NCBI GenBank assembly: GCA_903900265.1
Contig: CAIUMM010000012.1
Span: 1-41,712, forward strand
DNA: 41,712 nucleotides
Direction of reading: 5' to 3'
From: an uncultured Pseudomonadota bacterium
GTDB lineage: Bacteria; Myxococcota_A; UBA796; SXON01
This document shows positions 32,548-40,537 of this stretch, piece by piece. Numbering within the stretch: position 1 is the stretch's first letter; each line of letters begins with the position of its first letter. Under the pieces are notes generated by a model. The model was given only the letters and a program-made list of their open reading frames with translations. It made no database searches and had not been told where the DNA came from. A program made the position numbers and the translations under genes.

Positions 32548-33234
32548 ATGAGCAAGCTACTCCCCAACGCGGCCGTCGCGGTCGCGGACATCGCCGACAA
32601 CGCGGTGATTATGGCCGGCGGTTTCGGACTGTGCGGCATCCCTGAAAACCTCATCCTCGCGGTGCGGGATCGCGGCGTCAAAGGCCTGACGTTCATCTCG
32701 AACAACGCCGGTGTGGACGACTTCGGCCTGGGCCTTTTGCTGCGCACGCGGCAGGTCAAAAAGATGATCTCGTCGTACGTCGGCGAGAACAAGGAATTCG
32801 AGCGCCAGTACATGTCGGGAGAGCTCGAAGTCGAGCTCTGCCCGCAGGGTACGCTCGCGGAGCGCATCCGCGCCGGCGGAGCCGGGATCCCCGCGTTCTT
32901 CACCCCGACCGGCTACGGCACCGTGGTCGCCAACGGCAAGGACGTGCGCTGGTTTGACGGACGGCCGTACATCATGGAGCACGGCTTGTTCGCCGACTTC
33001 GCGATCATCAAGGCCTGGCGCGCCGATCGACACGGAAACCTCGTGTACCGGGCGACCGCGCGAAACTTCAACCCAATGATGGCCACCGCCGCACGCGTCA
33101 CCATCGCCGAGGTCGAAGAGCTCGTCGACGAGATCGACCCCGATCACGTGCACACCCCCGGCATCTACGTGCAGCGCGTGATCGTCGGCACCCACTATGA
33201 AAAGCGCATCGAAAAGCGCACGGTACAGGAGTAA
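32548..33234 (+). CDS. scoA: 3-oxoacid CoA-transferase subunit A
   Basis: A 228-residue alpha subunit of a class I (SCOT/AtoDA-type) CoA transferase, moving CoA between succinyl-CoA or acetyl-CoA and a 3-oxoacid such as acetoacetate. Typical features: [16 protein letters not shown] at about 17-32, [66 protein letters not shown] (read in parts) and [12 protein letters not shown]. The beta subunit follows after two bases. The start is only 29 bases from the photolyase start on the other strand and has no obvious Shine-Dalgarno. The in vivo acid substrate cannot be told; succinyl-CoA:acetoacetate is the most likely. Confidence 0.94.
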   Translation: MSKLLPNAAVAVADIADNAVIMAGGFGLCGIPENLILAVRDRGVKGLTFISNNAGVDDFGLGLLLRTRQVKKMISSYVGENKEFERQYMSGELEVELCPQGTLAERIRAGGAGIPAFFTPTGYGTVVANGKDVRWFDGRPYIMEHGLFADFAIIKAWRADRHGNLVYRATARNFNPMMATAARVTIAEVEELVDEIDPDHVHTPGIYVQRVIVGTHYEKRIEKRTVQE

Positions 33235-33236
33235 AA

Positions 33237-33890
33237 ATGCCGCTTTCTCGTGATGGCATCGTCCGCCGCGCGGCTGAAGAGCTCCGCGACGGTTTCCACG
33301 TGAACCTCGGCATCGGCATCCCGACGCTGGTCGCCAACTACATCCCGGTCGGCATGGACATCGTGTTCCACAGTGAAAACGGGCTGTTGGGCATGGGCCC
33401 CTTCCCCACAGCATCCAAGGTAGACGCCGACCTGATCAACGCCGGCAAACAGACGGTCACCGCCCTGCCCGGCGCGAGCTTTTTCAGCTCCTCCGACAGC
33501 TTCGCGATGATTCGCGGCGGCCACATCGACCTCACCATCCTCGGCGCCATGCAAGTGAGCGCGAACGGTGACCTCGCAAACTGGATGATCCCCGGCAAGA
33601 TGGTCAAGGGCATGGGCGGCGCGATGGACCTCGTCGCCGGCGCGCGCCGCGTGGTCGTCACCATGGAGCACACGGCGAAGGGCGAGCCCAAGCTCTTGGG
33701 CAACTGCACGCTTCCTCTCACGGGTATGGGCTGCGTGCACCTGCTGATCACCGACTACGGCGTGTTCACGTTTGCCGGTGGGCTGACGCTCATCGAGATC
33801 GCCGCCGACCTGACGGTGGAGCAGGTGCGCACCGCGACGGGCGCGCCGTTCGCCGTAGCGCCCAATCTCCGCGTCCTCGCCGTAGACTGA
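33237..33890 (+). CDS. scoB: 3-oxoacid CoA-transferase subunit B
   Basis: A 217-residue beta subunit. It carries the catalytic glutamate in [10 protein letters not shown] (Glu47), which forms the glutamyl-CoA intermediate of class I transferases, plus [16 protein letters not shown] near the start and [19 protein letters not shown] further on. The ATG at 33237 follows AGGAG located within the last codons of scoA, so the two subunits are made from one message. Together they would link ketone-body, poly-hydroxyalkanoate or branched-chain oxoacid metabolism to the citric acid cycle. The end is convergent with the tailed protein gene 43 bases away, with a hairpin between. Confidence 0.95.
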   Translation: MPLSRDGIVRRAAEELRDGFHVNLGIGIPTLVANYIPVGMDIVFHSENGLLGMGPFPTASKVDADLINAGKQTVTALPGASFFSSSDSFAMIRGGHIDLTILGAMQVSANGDLANWMIPGKMVKGMGGAMDLVAGARRVVVTMEHTAKGEPKLLGNCTLPLTGMGCVHLLITDYGVFTFAGGLTLIEIAADLTVEQVRTATGAPFAVAPNLRVLAVD

Positions 33891-33926
33891 CGCTACGCAG
33901 GCGCTCGGGCGCTGCGCGGGCCGAAA

Positions 33927-33950
33927 CCCGCCGTCAACGACGACGGCGGG
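33927..33950. terminator. GC-rich hairpin between convergent genes
   Basis: A perfect 9-base inverted repeat CCCGCCGTC (33927-33935) / GACGGCGGG (33942-33950) with a six-base loop AACGAC. It lies between the scoB stop and the end of the convergent surface-protein gene, and it overlaps the last codons (Arg cluster) of the latter. There is no clear T-run, so it could be a bidirectional terminator, an mRNA 3'-end stabiliser, or a by-product of Arg codons. Confidence 0.4.
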
Positions 33951-34572
33951 TGAACATCAGCAGCAAACCGGCCAACGCCGCGCCGCCCCAGCCCGCGGAT
34001 GGCGTAGAAGCACAGCCGCAAATCCCCGAGATCGCCGACGAGGGAGCCGCAGCTTCGCCCCCGGCCGCGTCGATCGCGGCGTCCCCGCTCAGGTCGACGG
34101 TCGTCGCTGGAGCCGGCGGAGGCTTGTCCGCTAGCGCGATCTTCTCCCGGTCGGCCGCGGACAGTTTTCCGTCGGTGTAGTTCGGATCCGGGGCGTACCA
34201 CGACAGGTTCTTGAACACCGTGTCATGTGCAGGCGCGGGCGAAGCACGCCCCCGCCGGGCGTACACGCCATCGGCCAACAAGCGACGGTCGTCTGCGGAG
34301 AGTCGCCGCACCAGCGCAGGGTCCCAGGTGGTGTCCGTGCGCTGCAAGAGCCACAGCGTGATCGAACGGGTGTAGCGCCCCTGTGCGTCCGCGAGCGTCT
34401 CAGGAGGACCGACCAACGCATCGAGCGCAGCGGTGACCGCGGCGGCGCCGCCAGACTCAGCCGCGACGCACAGGTACGCGTCCTTGTCGCCCGCGGTCTG
34501 CAGCAGCGCCACGCTCGCAGGAAGATCACACGCATCGGCGGCGAGCGCCCAGTTCAGCAGGAAGGCGATCAT
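33934..34572 (-). CDS. Exported protein with MYXO-CTERM-like tail
   Basis: A 212-residue protein. The short signal [15 protein letters not shown] directs export. The middle has charged, helical sequence ([23 protein letters not shown]) and a Pro/Ala linker. The C-terminus [10 protein letters not shown], hydrophobic segment [15 protein letters not shown] and RRRR is the closest match in the window to a classical MYXO-CTERM signal (GCGC-like motif, TM, Arg cluster). I do not recognise the domain. Its ATG overlaps the glpK stop in an ATGA (34569-34572), so it is translationally coupled to glycerol kinase. A functional link to glycerol is not evident. Confidence 0.75.
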   Translation of the reverse strand: MIAFLLNWALAADACDLPASVALLQTAGDKDAYLCVAAESGGAAAVTAALDALVGPPETLADAQGRYTRSITLWLLQRTDTTWDPALVRRLSADDRRLLADGVYARRGRASPAPAHDTVFKNLSWYAPDPNYTDGKLSAADREKIALADKPPPAPATTVDLSGDAAIDAAGGEAAAPSSAISGICGCASTPSAGWGGAALAGLLLMFTRRRR

Positions 34573-36041
34573 GCGCGTGCCACCGCGTCTGCCCAGATGA
34601 CGCGCCGCGTGGCGCGCTCATCGGCCGACATCTCGGGTCGAAACGTTCGGTCCTCCGCCCACGCGGCGTGGACGTCTCCGAGGCCCTTCCAAAAGCCGAC
34701 GCCGAGGCCGGCGAGGTACGCGGCGCCGAGCGCGGTGGTCTCGAGGTTGGTCGGGCGCACGCAGGGCACGCCGAGCACGTCGGCTTGAAACTGCATCAGC
34801 AGGTTGTTCGCGGCGGCGCCTCCGTCGACTTTCAACAGCGACAGCGCTTGTGCGCTGTCCGCCTCCATCGCGCCCAATACGTCGGTGATCTGCAGCGCGA
34901 TGCCCTCGAGCACGGCGCGGGCGATGTGGCCGCGGTTGGAGCCGCGGGTCAATCCCGACAGCAGTCCGCGCGCGTCGGGCCGCCAGTGTGGTGCGCCGAG
35001 GCCGGCGAGCGCAGGCACGAAGCTCACGCCGCCGTTGTCCGGCACCGAAGCGGCGAGCGCCTCGACGTCCTCGGAGCGCGTCAGGATCCCGAGACCATCC
35101 CGCAGCCACTGCACCGCCGCCCCGGCGATGAACGCGCTGCCTTCCAGCGCGTAGGTGGTCTCGCCGCCAAGTCGCCACGCGACGGTGGTCAACAAGCCGC
35201 GCGACGAAGGAACGGCGACAGCGCCGGTGTTCATCAGCAAGAAAGCTCCCGTTCCGTAGGTACATTTGGCCTCGCCGGGCGCAAAACACGCTTGCCCAAA
35301 CAGCGCGGACTGCTGGTCTCCCGCGAGACCGGCGACCGGGATGCCATCGGGGAGGAACCCCACCCCGCGGGTGACGCCGATGACGCCCGCGTTGTCCACC
35401 ACTTCGGGCAGACACACGCGAGGAACGCCGAAAAGCCCCAGCAGCTCGTCGTCCCAATCGCCGCGATGGATGTCGTAGAGCAAGGTGCGACTGGCGTTCG
35501 ACGCGTCGGTCACATGCCGACCGGTCAGCTTCCAGGCGACGTAGCTGTCGATGGTGCCGTAGCGCAGCGCTCCGGACGTGGCGTCCGCGCGCAGACCCGG
35601 CACGTTCTCGAGCATCCACTCGGCTTTCGTAGCTGAAAAATACGGATCGATCACCAGACCGGTGCGCGTGCGGACGCGATCCTCCCAGCCTTCGCGCTTC
35701 AGCGCCTCGCAGCGATCCGCCGTGCGGCGGTCCTGCCACACCAGCGCCCGATGCGCCGGACGCCCGGTTTGGGAATTCCAAAACAACGAGGTTTCGCGCT
35801 GGTTCGTGATGCCAATCGCCGCGATGCGCGACGGGTGGATGCCGGCGAGCACCGCGCCCACCGCCGAGCCGATCGACGCCCAAATCTCGTCGGCGTCGTG
35901 CTCGACCCGACCGGGAGACGGAAAGTAGTTCGGGTAATCAACGTTCTGGCTGGCGACCACGCGACTGGCGCGGTCCAGCAACAGCGCGCGGGAGCTGGTC
36001 GTTCCCTGGTCGATAGCGAGGATCAAGTCACGTTCAGGCAT
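34569..36041 (-). CDS. glpK: Glycerol kinase
   Basis: A 490-residue FGGY-family kinase that phosphorylates glycerol to sn-glycerol 3-phosphate. Marks: [16 protein letters not shown] at the start (phosphate-1 loop), [11 protein letters not shown] with the substrate-binding Arg-Glu pair, [27 protein letters not shown], and [17 protein letters not shown] near residue 405. Length is usual. The ATG at 36041 has GGAG nine bases upstream, but that GGAG lies in the arm of a small hairpin (36048-36060). glpF and glpD are not adjacent. Its divergent neighbour is the EAD-like membrane protein, with 132 bases between starts. The downstream exported-protein gene overlaps by four bases. Confidence 0.97.
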   Translation of the reverse strand: MPERDLILAIDQGTTSSRALLLDRASRVVASQNVDYPNYFPSPGRVEHDADEIWASIGSAVGAVLAGIHPSRIAAIGITNQRETSLFWNSQTGRPAHRALVWQDRRTADRCEALKREGWEDRVRTRTGLVIDPYFSATKAEWMLENVPGLRADATSGALRYGTIDSYVAWKLTGRHVTDASNASRTLLYDIHRGDWDDELLGLFGVPRVCLPEVVDNAGVIGVTRGVGFLPDGIPVAGLAGDQQSALFGQACFAPGEAKCTYGTGAFLLMNTGAVAVPSSRGLLTTVAWRLGGETTYALEGSAFIAGAAVQWLRDGLGILTRSEDVEALAASVPDNGGVSFVPALAGLGAPHWRPDARGLLSGLTRGSNRGHIARAVLEGIALQITDVLGAMEADSAQALSLLKVDGGAAANNLLMQFQADVLGVPCVRPTNLETTALGAAYLAGLGVGFWKGLGDVHAAWAEDRTFRPEMSADERATRRVIWADAVARA

Positions 36042-36047
36042 CCAGAA

Positions 36048-36060
36048 GCTCCGCCGGAGC
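36048..36060 (-). promoter_or_regulatory. Small hairpin covering the glpK Shine-Dalgarno
   Basis: On the minus strand GCTCC-GGC-GGAGC forms a 5-base stem with a 3-base loop; the GGAG ribosome site of glpK lies in the 3' arm, six bases from the ATG. It might lower translation. Such short stems also arise by chance in GC-rich DNA. Confidence 0.3.
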
Positions 36061-36129
36061 CTGATAACCTGCCGCGCCGGCCCTCATCCGGTCGCCGATT
36101 TTTCGGGTCTGCTTCGACAGCGCCTTTAC

Positions 36130-36141
36130 TTGACGCGTCAA
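36130..36141. promoter_or_regulatory. Perfect 12-base palindrome, possible operator
   Basis: TTGACGCGTCAA at 36130-36141 is a perfect palindrome in the divergent gap between glpK (start 36041) and the EAD-like gene (start 36174). Either arm reads as a -35-like TTGACG, one on each strand. A dimeric regulator bound here could control both promoters. I could not match a convincing -10 box at normal spacing on either side. Confidence 0.4.
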
Positions 36142-36173
36142 TAGGTGTACGTTCAGGCATTGTTGGAGCAACC

Positions 36174-37022
36174 ATGCGTCTCGACCCTGCGACCCTCGAA
36201 GATCTCGCGATCTTTTACGCACGACGCATGCCAGACGGCGCCGCGGGGATGGCCCGCGCCTGTCGCCTCGCCGAGCCGACCGAGTCCGGCGTCGCGGGAT
36301 GGAGCGCGCTGCTGACCACCGCAGAGGAGGCCGGCCGCACCGCAGCCCTCGCCGCAGCGATCGCGCGGCACCTGCCCGATGACGAAAATGCGCAGGCCGC
36401 GGCCGCTGGGCTTGTGGAAAAGCGCAGCTGGATGCCCGTTGGCGCGGCGTTTGGCGCCGTAGCGTGCGCAGCCGCGCTGGGCCTGATCGTGCTGATGTCT
36501 ACGGGCAAAGCGCAGGCGGACGTCGCATCCCCGGCGACGGTAGCCACGCCCGAAGTCGTGGCTGCACCCGTCGCCGCACCCGTGGCCGCTCCGGCGGCCG
36601 CGCCGGTGGCCGAGGCTGCGCCCATTGTCGCGCCCGGAGTCGTGGCTGCGCCCGAAGTCGTGGCCGCGCCCGAAGTCGTGGCCGCGCCGGAGCGCACCTC
36701 CGCGCTGGTCCCCGCTGCCCAACCCGCGCCACAACCCGCTCAAGCCACGCTACGCCCCTCCACCCGCGTGCCGCGCGCAGGCTGCAACGCAGCGGCCGGA
36801 ACCACGATCGGCTGGTGGTACGCCGGCGAGAGCGCCCCCGGCGCGACCGGCGACACGATCACGCTGCAGCGCGGCGCGAATGTGCGGGCGGATGTCCCGA
36901 GCTCGAGCACCCACTGGCGCCTCGCTGAACCGGTAGGCTGCGGGCTTGAAGCCGGCGACACCATCACCATCGGCGCGATCCAAGCGATCCCCGGCGGCGT
37001 CTGGGTCGAGCTGAAGGGCTGA
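36174..37022 (+). CDS. Membrane-anchored protein: EAD-like N-domain, TM helix, Ala/Pro linker, SH3-like C-domain
   Basis: A 282-residue protein; the ATG at 36174 follows TTGGAG by six bases. Residues 5-82 are a compact helical domain (LEDLAIFYARRMPD, then AGWSALLTTAEEAGRTAALAAA, then HLPDDENAQ). The layout resembles the 'effector-associated' domains EAD1 and its relatives: 'xLFP', a W with 'EEAxRxGRLxxLLxxA', then a 'xxPDNP'-like end. Residues 87-108 form one TM helix, 110-200 an Ala/Val/Pro linker with 18-base repeats, and 205-282 a beta-rich domain with two Cys (Cys204, Cys256) and SH3-like phrasing (RGANVRADVPSSSTHWRL). Topology: helical domain inside, linker and SH3-like domain outside. 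The EAD call is tentative. Confidence 0.7.
   Translation: MRLDPATLEDLAIFYARRMPDGAAGMARACRLAEPTESGVAGWSALLTTAEEAGRTAALAAAIARHLPDDENAQAAAAGLVEKRSWMPVGAAFGAVACAAALGLIVLMSTGKAQADVASPATVATPEVVAAPVAAPVAAPAAAPVAEAAPIVAPGVVAAPEVVAAPEVVAAPERTSALVPAAQPAPQPAQATLRPSTRVPRAGCNAAAGTTIGWWYAGESAPGATGDTITLQRGANVRADVPSSSTHWRLAEPVGCGLEAGDTITIGAIQAIPGGVWVELKG
36630..36683 (+). repeat. 18-base tandem repeat coding the Ala/Val/Pro linker
   Basis: Three adjacent copies of GCGCCCGAAGTCGTGGCC; the second and third are identical and the first differs at two bases. A related copy lies at 36546-36563. Each unit encodes APEVVA. The repeats are in frame, so copy-number change would lengthen or shorten the extracytoplasmic linker without a frameshift. 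Confidence 0.85.
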
Positions 37023-37037
37023 AACCGCGGCGCCCAC

Positions 37038-37051
37038 AGCCGCTTGCGGCT
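37038..37051 (+). terminator. Short hairpin between convergent genes, weak terminator candidate
   Basis: AGCCG-CTTG-CGGCT (5-base stem, 4-base loop) lies 15 bases after the EAD-like gene stop and directly next to the SDR stop. It is followed by TTTAG on the plus strand. The stem is short and the T-run is only three bases, so the call is weak. Confidence 0.3.
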
Positions 37052-38011
37052 TTAGGGCCGGGACAAAAACTCTACGGATTCTAACATCGCTTTGCGCTCC
37101 GCCTCGGACTCGCGCGTCCACGAGAACCAATAGGGTTTCGCCTCCGCGCGGTCAAACCAGAACCGCCCGTTGTCTCCCCTGCGCGCAGCCGCAAGCCACG
37201 CCACGGTGTCCGCGCCTTGAGCGGGGCTACGCAGAATGTTCTGGGTGTAGCGGTGAAACGTAGGCAGGGACGTACGAACGCCCGCCGTCTCCACCCAACC
37301 CGGGTGCATGGTCGCGTGCCACGGGCTGCGGGCCCCGCCGCTCTCCACCAACCACTCAGCGACCAGCAGCTGCATCCGCTTGCACTGCGCGTAGGCCACC
37401 ACCCCATCGAAGCGCCGGCCGCCGGTCCAGGGCTGGCCGTCCCACCGCAAGCGCTGGGTCAACATCCCGCCCGAGCTCACCCACACCACCCGGCTCTCCG
37501 GCGTCAGCCGCGCTCCGAGCAGCCGCGTCAGCATCGTCGGCCCCACCACATGGGTCGCGAACGTCGTCTCTAGGCCGTCTGCGGTGGTGACCCGCTTGTC
37601 CACCAGTGCCCCGGCGTTGTGGACAAGCATGTCAACATGCTCGGGCAACGAAGTCGCCAGCTTGCGCACGTCCATCCGGTTGCTCATGTCGGCGATCGCG
37701 AGCCGGGCGCCGGGGACAGTCGCTACGGCCGCTACGCCGCGCGCCGGATCCCGACACACCATCCACACCTCGGCCCCCGCCGCGGCCAACAGCCGGGACG
37801 TCTCCAACCCGATCCCCGCGTTGGCGCCGGTCACGACGGCGACCTGCCCGGACAGCGCGTTCGGCGAGTCCAAACCTCCCGGCGACGACACCGCAAAATC
37901 GCGCGAATGGCGCGCGTAGCCGGTCCGATCAAAGGAGAAGACCACCGTTCCATCCAACACGGGCGCGATCCATCGGGAGTACCATGATGTCGGCTGAGCA
38001 GGAGGAGTCAC
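37052..38011 (-). CDS. Short-chain dehydrogenase/reductase (DHRS12-like)
   Basis: A 319-residue SDR. The NAD(P)-binding loop is TGANAGIG at 61-68, followed by DMSN (about 108-111), HNAG at 131-134, the catalytic Ser in VWVSSGG (179-180) and the Tyr-x3-Lys pair YAQCK (Tyr207, Lys211). An N-terminal extension of about 55 residues ([26 protein letters not shown]) precedes the Rossmann fold and resembles the leader of dehydrogenase/reductase SDR member 12. The substrate is unknown (lipid or retinoid-like alcohols are typical). The start GTG at 38011 has a weak Shine-Dalgarno. It is divergent from parC with 183 bases between. Confidence 0.9.
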   Translation of the reverse strand: MTPPAQPTSWYSRWIAPVLDGTVVFSFDRTGYARHSRDFAVSSPGGLDSPNALSGQVAVVTGANAGIGLETSRLLAAAGAEVWMVCRDPARGVAAVATVPGARLAIADMSNRMDVRKLATSLPEHVDMLVHNAGALVDKRVTTADGLETTFATHVVGPTMLTRLLGARLTPESRVVWVSSGGMLTQRLRWDGQPWTGGRRFDGVVAYAQCKRMQLLVAEWLVESGGARSPWHATMHPGWVETAGVRTSLPTFHRYTQNILRSPAQGADTVAWLAAARRGDNGRFWFDRAEAKPYWFSWTRESEAERKAMLESVEFLSRP

Positions 38012-38084
38012 CCCAGAGGGGTATCAAGGCGAGGCGCAGAAGGAATCCCCAGCGACGCCACATTTCCCGTCCGCCGCCCCTCTC

Positions 38085-38109
38085 TTGACGCGCGGCTTTG
38101 CGATATAGT
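38085..38109 (+). promoter_or_regulatory. Probable parC promoter (-10 TATAGT)
   Basis: TATAGT at 38104-38109 matches the -10 consensus at five of six positions, and it stands out in very GC-rich DNA. TTGACG lies at 38085-38090 but only 13 bases upstream, shorter than the usual 16-18. The transcript would start near 38116, about 79 bases before the parC ATG. I favour a real -10 with a poor or different -35. Confidence 0.45.
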
Positions 38110-38194
38110 GCCGTCCCCGCTCCGGTCTCCGCGGCTCGCCCGTGACCGGCCCACGACGCTTCCCCCTACCCGCCTTACAGCGCTGGTGTGTCCC

Positions 38195-40537
38195 ATGGAC
38201 CCCACGAATCTGCCGCTCCACGACGCGGTCCGTGAACGCTACATCAACTATGCGCTCTCGGTCATCACCTCCCGAGCTCTGCCGGACGTCCGCGACGGCT
38301 TGAAGCCGGTGCAACGCCGCATCCTGTACGCGATGTACATCAACCTGAAGCTGACCCCCGACGCGCGCTACCGCAAGTCCGCCGCGGTCGTCGGCGAGGT
38401 CATGGCCAAGTACCATCCCCACGGCGACAGCTCGATCTACGAAGCCATGGTCCGCATGGCCCAAGACTTCTCGATGCTGCACCCGCTGGTGGATGGTCAG
38501 GGCAACTTCGGAAGCATCGACGGGGACAATGCCGCAGCGATGCGATACACCGAGGTGCGGCTGCGCCCGATGGCGATGGAGCTGCTCACCGAGCTCAAGC
38601 AGCAGACGGTGCCGTTCCGCCCCACCTACGATGGCCAGCACAGCGAGCCCGTGCTGCTCCCGGCGCAGTATCCGAACGTGCTCGTCAACGGCGTCGAAGG
38701 CATCGCGGTCGGCATGGCCACGCGCATCCCGCCGCACAACCTGCGCGAGATCATCGACGCGTGCGTGCACCTCATCGACCATCCCGAAGCCACCGTGCTT
38801 GACCTCGTCAAGAAGGTCAAAGCGCCCGACTTCCCGACCGGCGGGGAGATCACCTCCGGCGCCGATGATCTGCTGACGGTGTACACCGAAGGTCAGGGCC
38901 CGGTGCGCCTCCGCGGCACCTGGGAGCGCGAGCAGAAGGGCCGCAAGCACTTCGTCATCGTCAAGTCGGTGCCCTTCGCGGTCAAAAAGTCCGAGTGGGT
39001 CGAGGCCGTAGGCGCGGCGATCCGCGACCGCAAGCTGCCGCAGTTGGTCGACGTCCGCGACGAGTCCACCGACGAGATCCGCGTGGTGCTCGAGTTGCGC
39101 GCGCCCGAAGACGCCGAAGCGGCGATGGCGTGGCTGTACAAGCACACCGACTTGCAGACGTTGTTCCATGTGAACCTGACGGTGTTGACGCCGACGGACA
39201 ACCCCGAGGTAGGCTCCCCTGCCCGGCTGAACCTCCGCGAAGTGCTCCGCTACTGGCTGGACTTTCGCTGCGACACCGTGCGCAAGCGCACCCAATACGA
39301 CGTCACCGAGCTGCAAAAGCGCATCCACATCCTCGAAGGCTACGCCAAGGTCTTCCCGATCCTCGATGAGGTCATCCGCATCATCCGAGCCAGCGAAGGC
39401 AAGCGGGACGCCGCGGAGCGCCTGATGGACCGCTTTGGCCTCTCGGATGAGCAGGTCGAGGCGATCCTCGAGCTGCGGCTCTACCGATTGGCGCGCTTGG
39501 AGATCAACCTGATCCTCGAAGAGCTGGCGGAAAAGCAAGGCGAAGCAGAGAAGCTGCTCGCGATTCTGGCGTCCAACGTCGCGCTTTGGCAGGTCGTGCG
39601 CGACGAGCTGCTCGACATCCGCAAGCAGCACGGCGTGGCGCGCCGCACCACGCTGCTCAACGCGAACGCAAACGCGGCTCCCGAGCTGGCCTATTCGGAA
39701 GACGCCTACATCGTTCAAGAGGACGCCATCGTCGTCATCACCCGCGACGGCTGGCTCAAGCGTCAGGGCTCACTCACCGGCATCGACAAGGTGCGCGTGC
39801 GTGAAGGCGACAGCGTCGGTTGGGCGCTGCGCTCGTCGACGATCCGCACGCTGACGCTGCTCTCGAACACCGGCACCGCCTATACGCTGCGCGTCGACAG
39901 CATCTCGCCGAGCACCGGCTACGGCGATCCCGTCCAAAAAATGTTCGCGTTCGGCGACCGCGAGAAGATCATCGCGGTCATCTCGCACGACCCGCGTCAG
40001 CTGCCGGCGCTGGACCCTTCGGTGGTCGTCGCCGAAGACGAAGCGCCGCTGCCGCACGTCATCGGCGTGAGCGCGCAGGGGCGCATCGCGCGCCTCGGCC
40101 TCGGCCTGTTCAGCGACGTCTCGACCAAGAACGGTCGCCGGTTCATGCGCCTCGAAGAGAGCAACGACGCCGTCGTGAACGCCTGGGTGTCGGTCGGAAA
40201 CGAGCACGTGTGCCTCGCGTCCTTGTACGGCAACGTGCTCACCTTCCCGATGAACGAGGTCGGCGTGCTCAAGGCGGCCGGAAAGGGCCTGACCGCGATC
40301 ACGCTCAACGACGAAGACTCGGTGTTCGCCGCCGAGCCTTCGGTCGATCCCAAGGCGGGGCCGCACGTGCTCACCGCGCTGGGACGCGAAGAGATCATCA
40401 ACCCCGCACGGTTCGGGGGCAAGCGCGCAGCACGCGGTAAGAGCCTGTTCAAGCGCGGTAATTTTGCAAAATGGACCCGATCGCCGGACGTACGTCTCGG
40501 CAAGCCGGTCGACAAGTCCACCGAAGGGGAAAACTGA
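38195..40537 (+). CDS. parC: DNA topoisomerase IV subunit A (GyrA/ParC family)
   Basis: A 780-residue type IIA topoisomerase A subunit; it cuts and passes duplex DNA with the B subunit. The start ATG 38195 gives the family opening [27 protein letters not shown] is at 40-47 and the active-site Tyr is Tyr118 in AAMRYTEVR. The quinolone region reads [10 protein letters not shown], with Ser79 and Glu83 at the GyrA 83/87 positions. The C-terminal propeller is short and has no clear GyrA-box (QRRGGKG), and the B subunit next door has ParE-type motifs, so ParC is more likely than GyrA. However, [16 protein letters not shown] is GyrA-like in wording. parE follows with a one-base overlap. Confidence 0.85.
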   Translation: MDPTNLPLHDAVRERYINYALSVITSRALPDVRDGLKPVQRRILYAMYINLKLTPDARYRKSAAVVGEVMAKYHPHGDSSIYEAMVRMAQDFSMLHPLVDGQGNFGSIDGDNAAAMRYTEVRLRPMAMELLTELKQQTVPFRPTYDGQHSEPVLLPAQYPNVLVNGVEGIAVGMATRIPPHNLREIIDACVHLIDHPEATVLDLVKKVKAPDFPTGGEITSGADDLLTVYTEGQGPVRLRGTWEREQKGRKHFVIVKSVPFAVKKSEWVEAVGAAIRDRKLPQLVDVRDESTDEIRVVLELRAPEDAEAAMAWLYKHTDLQTLFHVNLTVLTPTDNPEVGSPARLNLREVLRYWLDFRCDTVRKRTQYDVTELQKRIHILEGYAKVFPILDEVIRIIRASEGKRDAAERLMDRFGLSDEQVEAILELRLYRLARLEINLILEELAEKQGEAEKLLAILASNVALWQVVRDELLDIRKQHGVARRTTLLNANANAAPELAYSEDAYIVQEDAIVVITRDGWLKRQGSLTGIDKVRVREGDSVGWALRSSTIRTLTLLSNTGTAYTLRVDSISPSTGYGDPVQKMFAFGDREKIIAVISHDPRQLPALDPSVVVAEDEAPLPHVIGVSAQGRIARLGLGLFSDVSTKNGRRFMRLEESNDAVVNAWVSVGNEHVCLASLYGNVLTFPMNEVGVLKAAGKGLTAITLNDEDSVFAAEPSVDPKAGPHVLTALGREEIINPARFGGKRAARGKSLFKRGNFAKWTRSPDVRLGKPVDKSTEGEN

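Noticed and set aside
38108..38194. Upstream start for parC
   Set aside because: The 29 extra residues are Pro/Arg-rich and unlike the family; the region holds the probable -10 box TATAGT.
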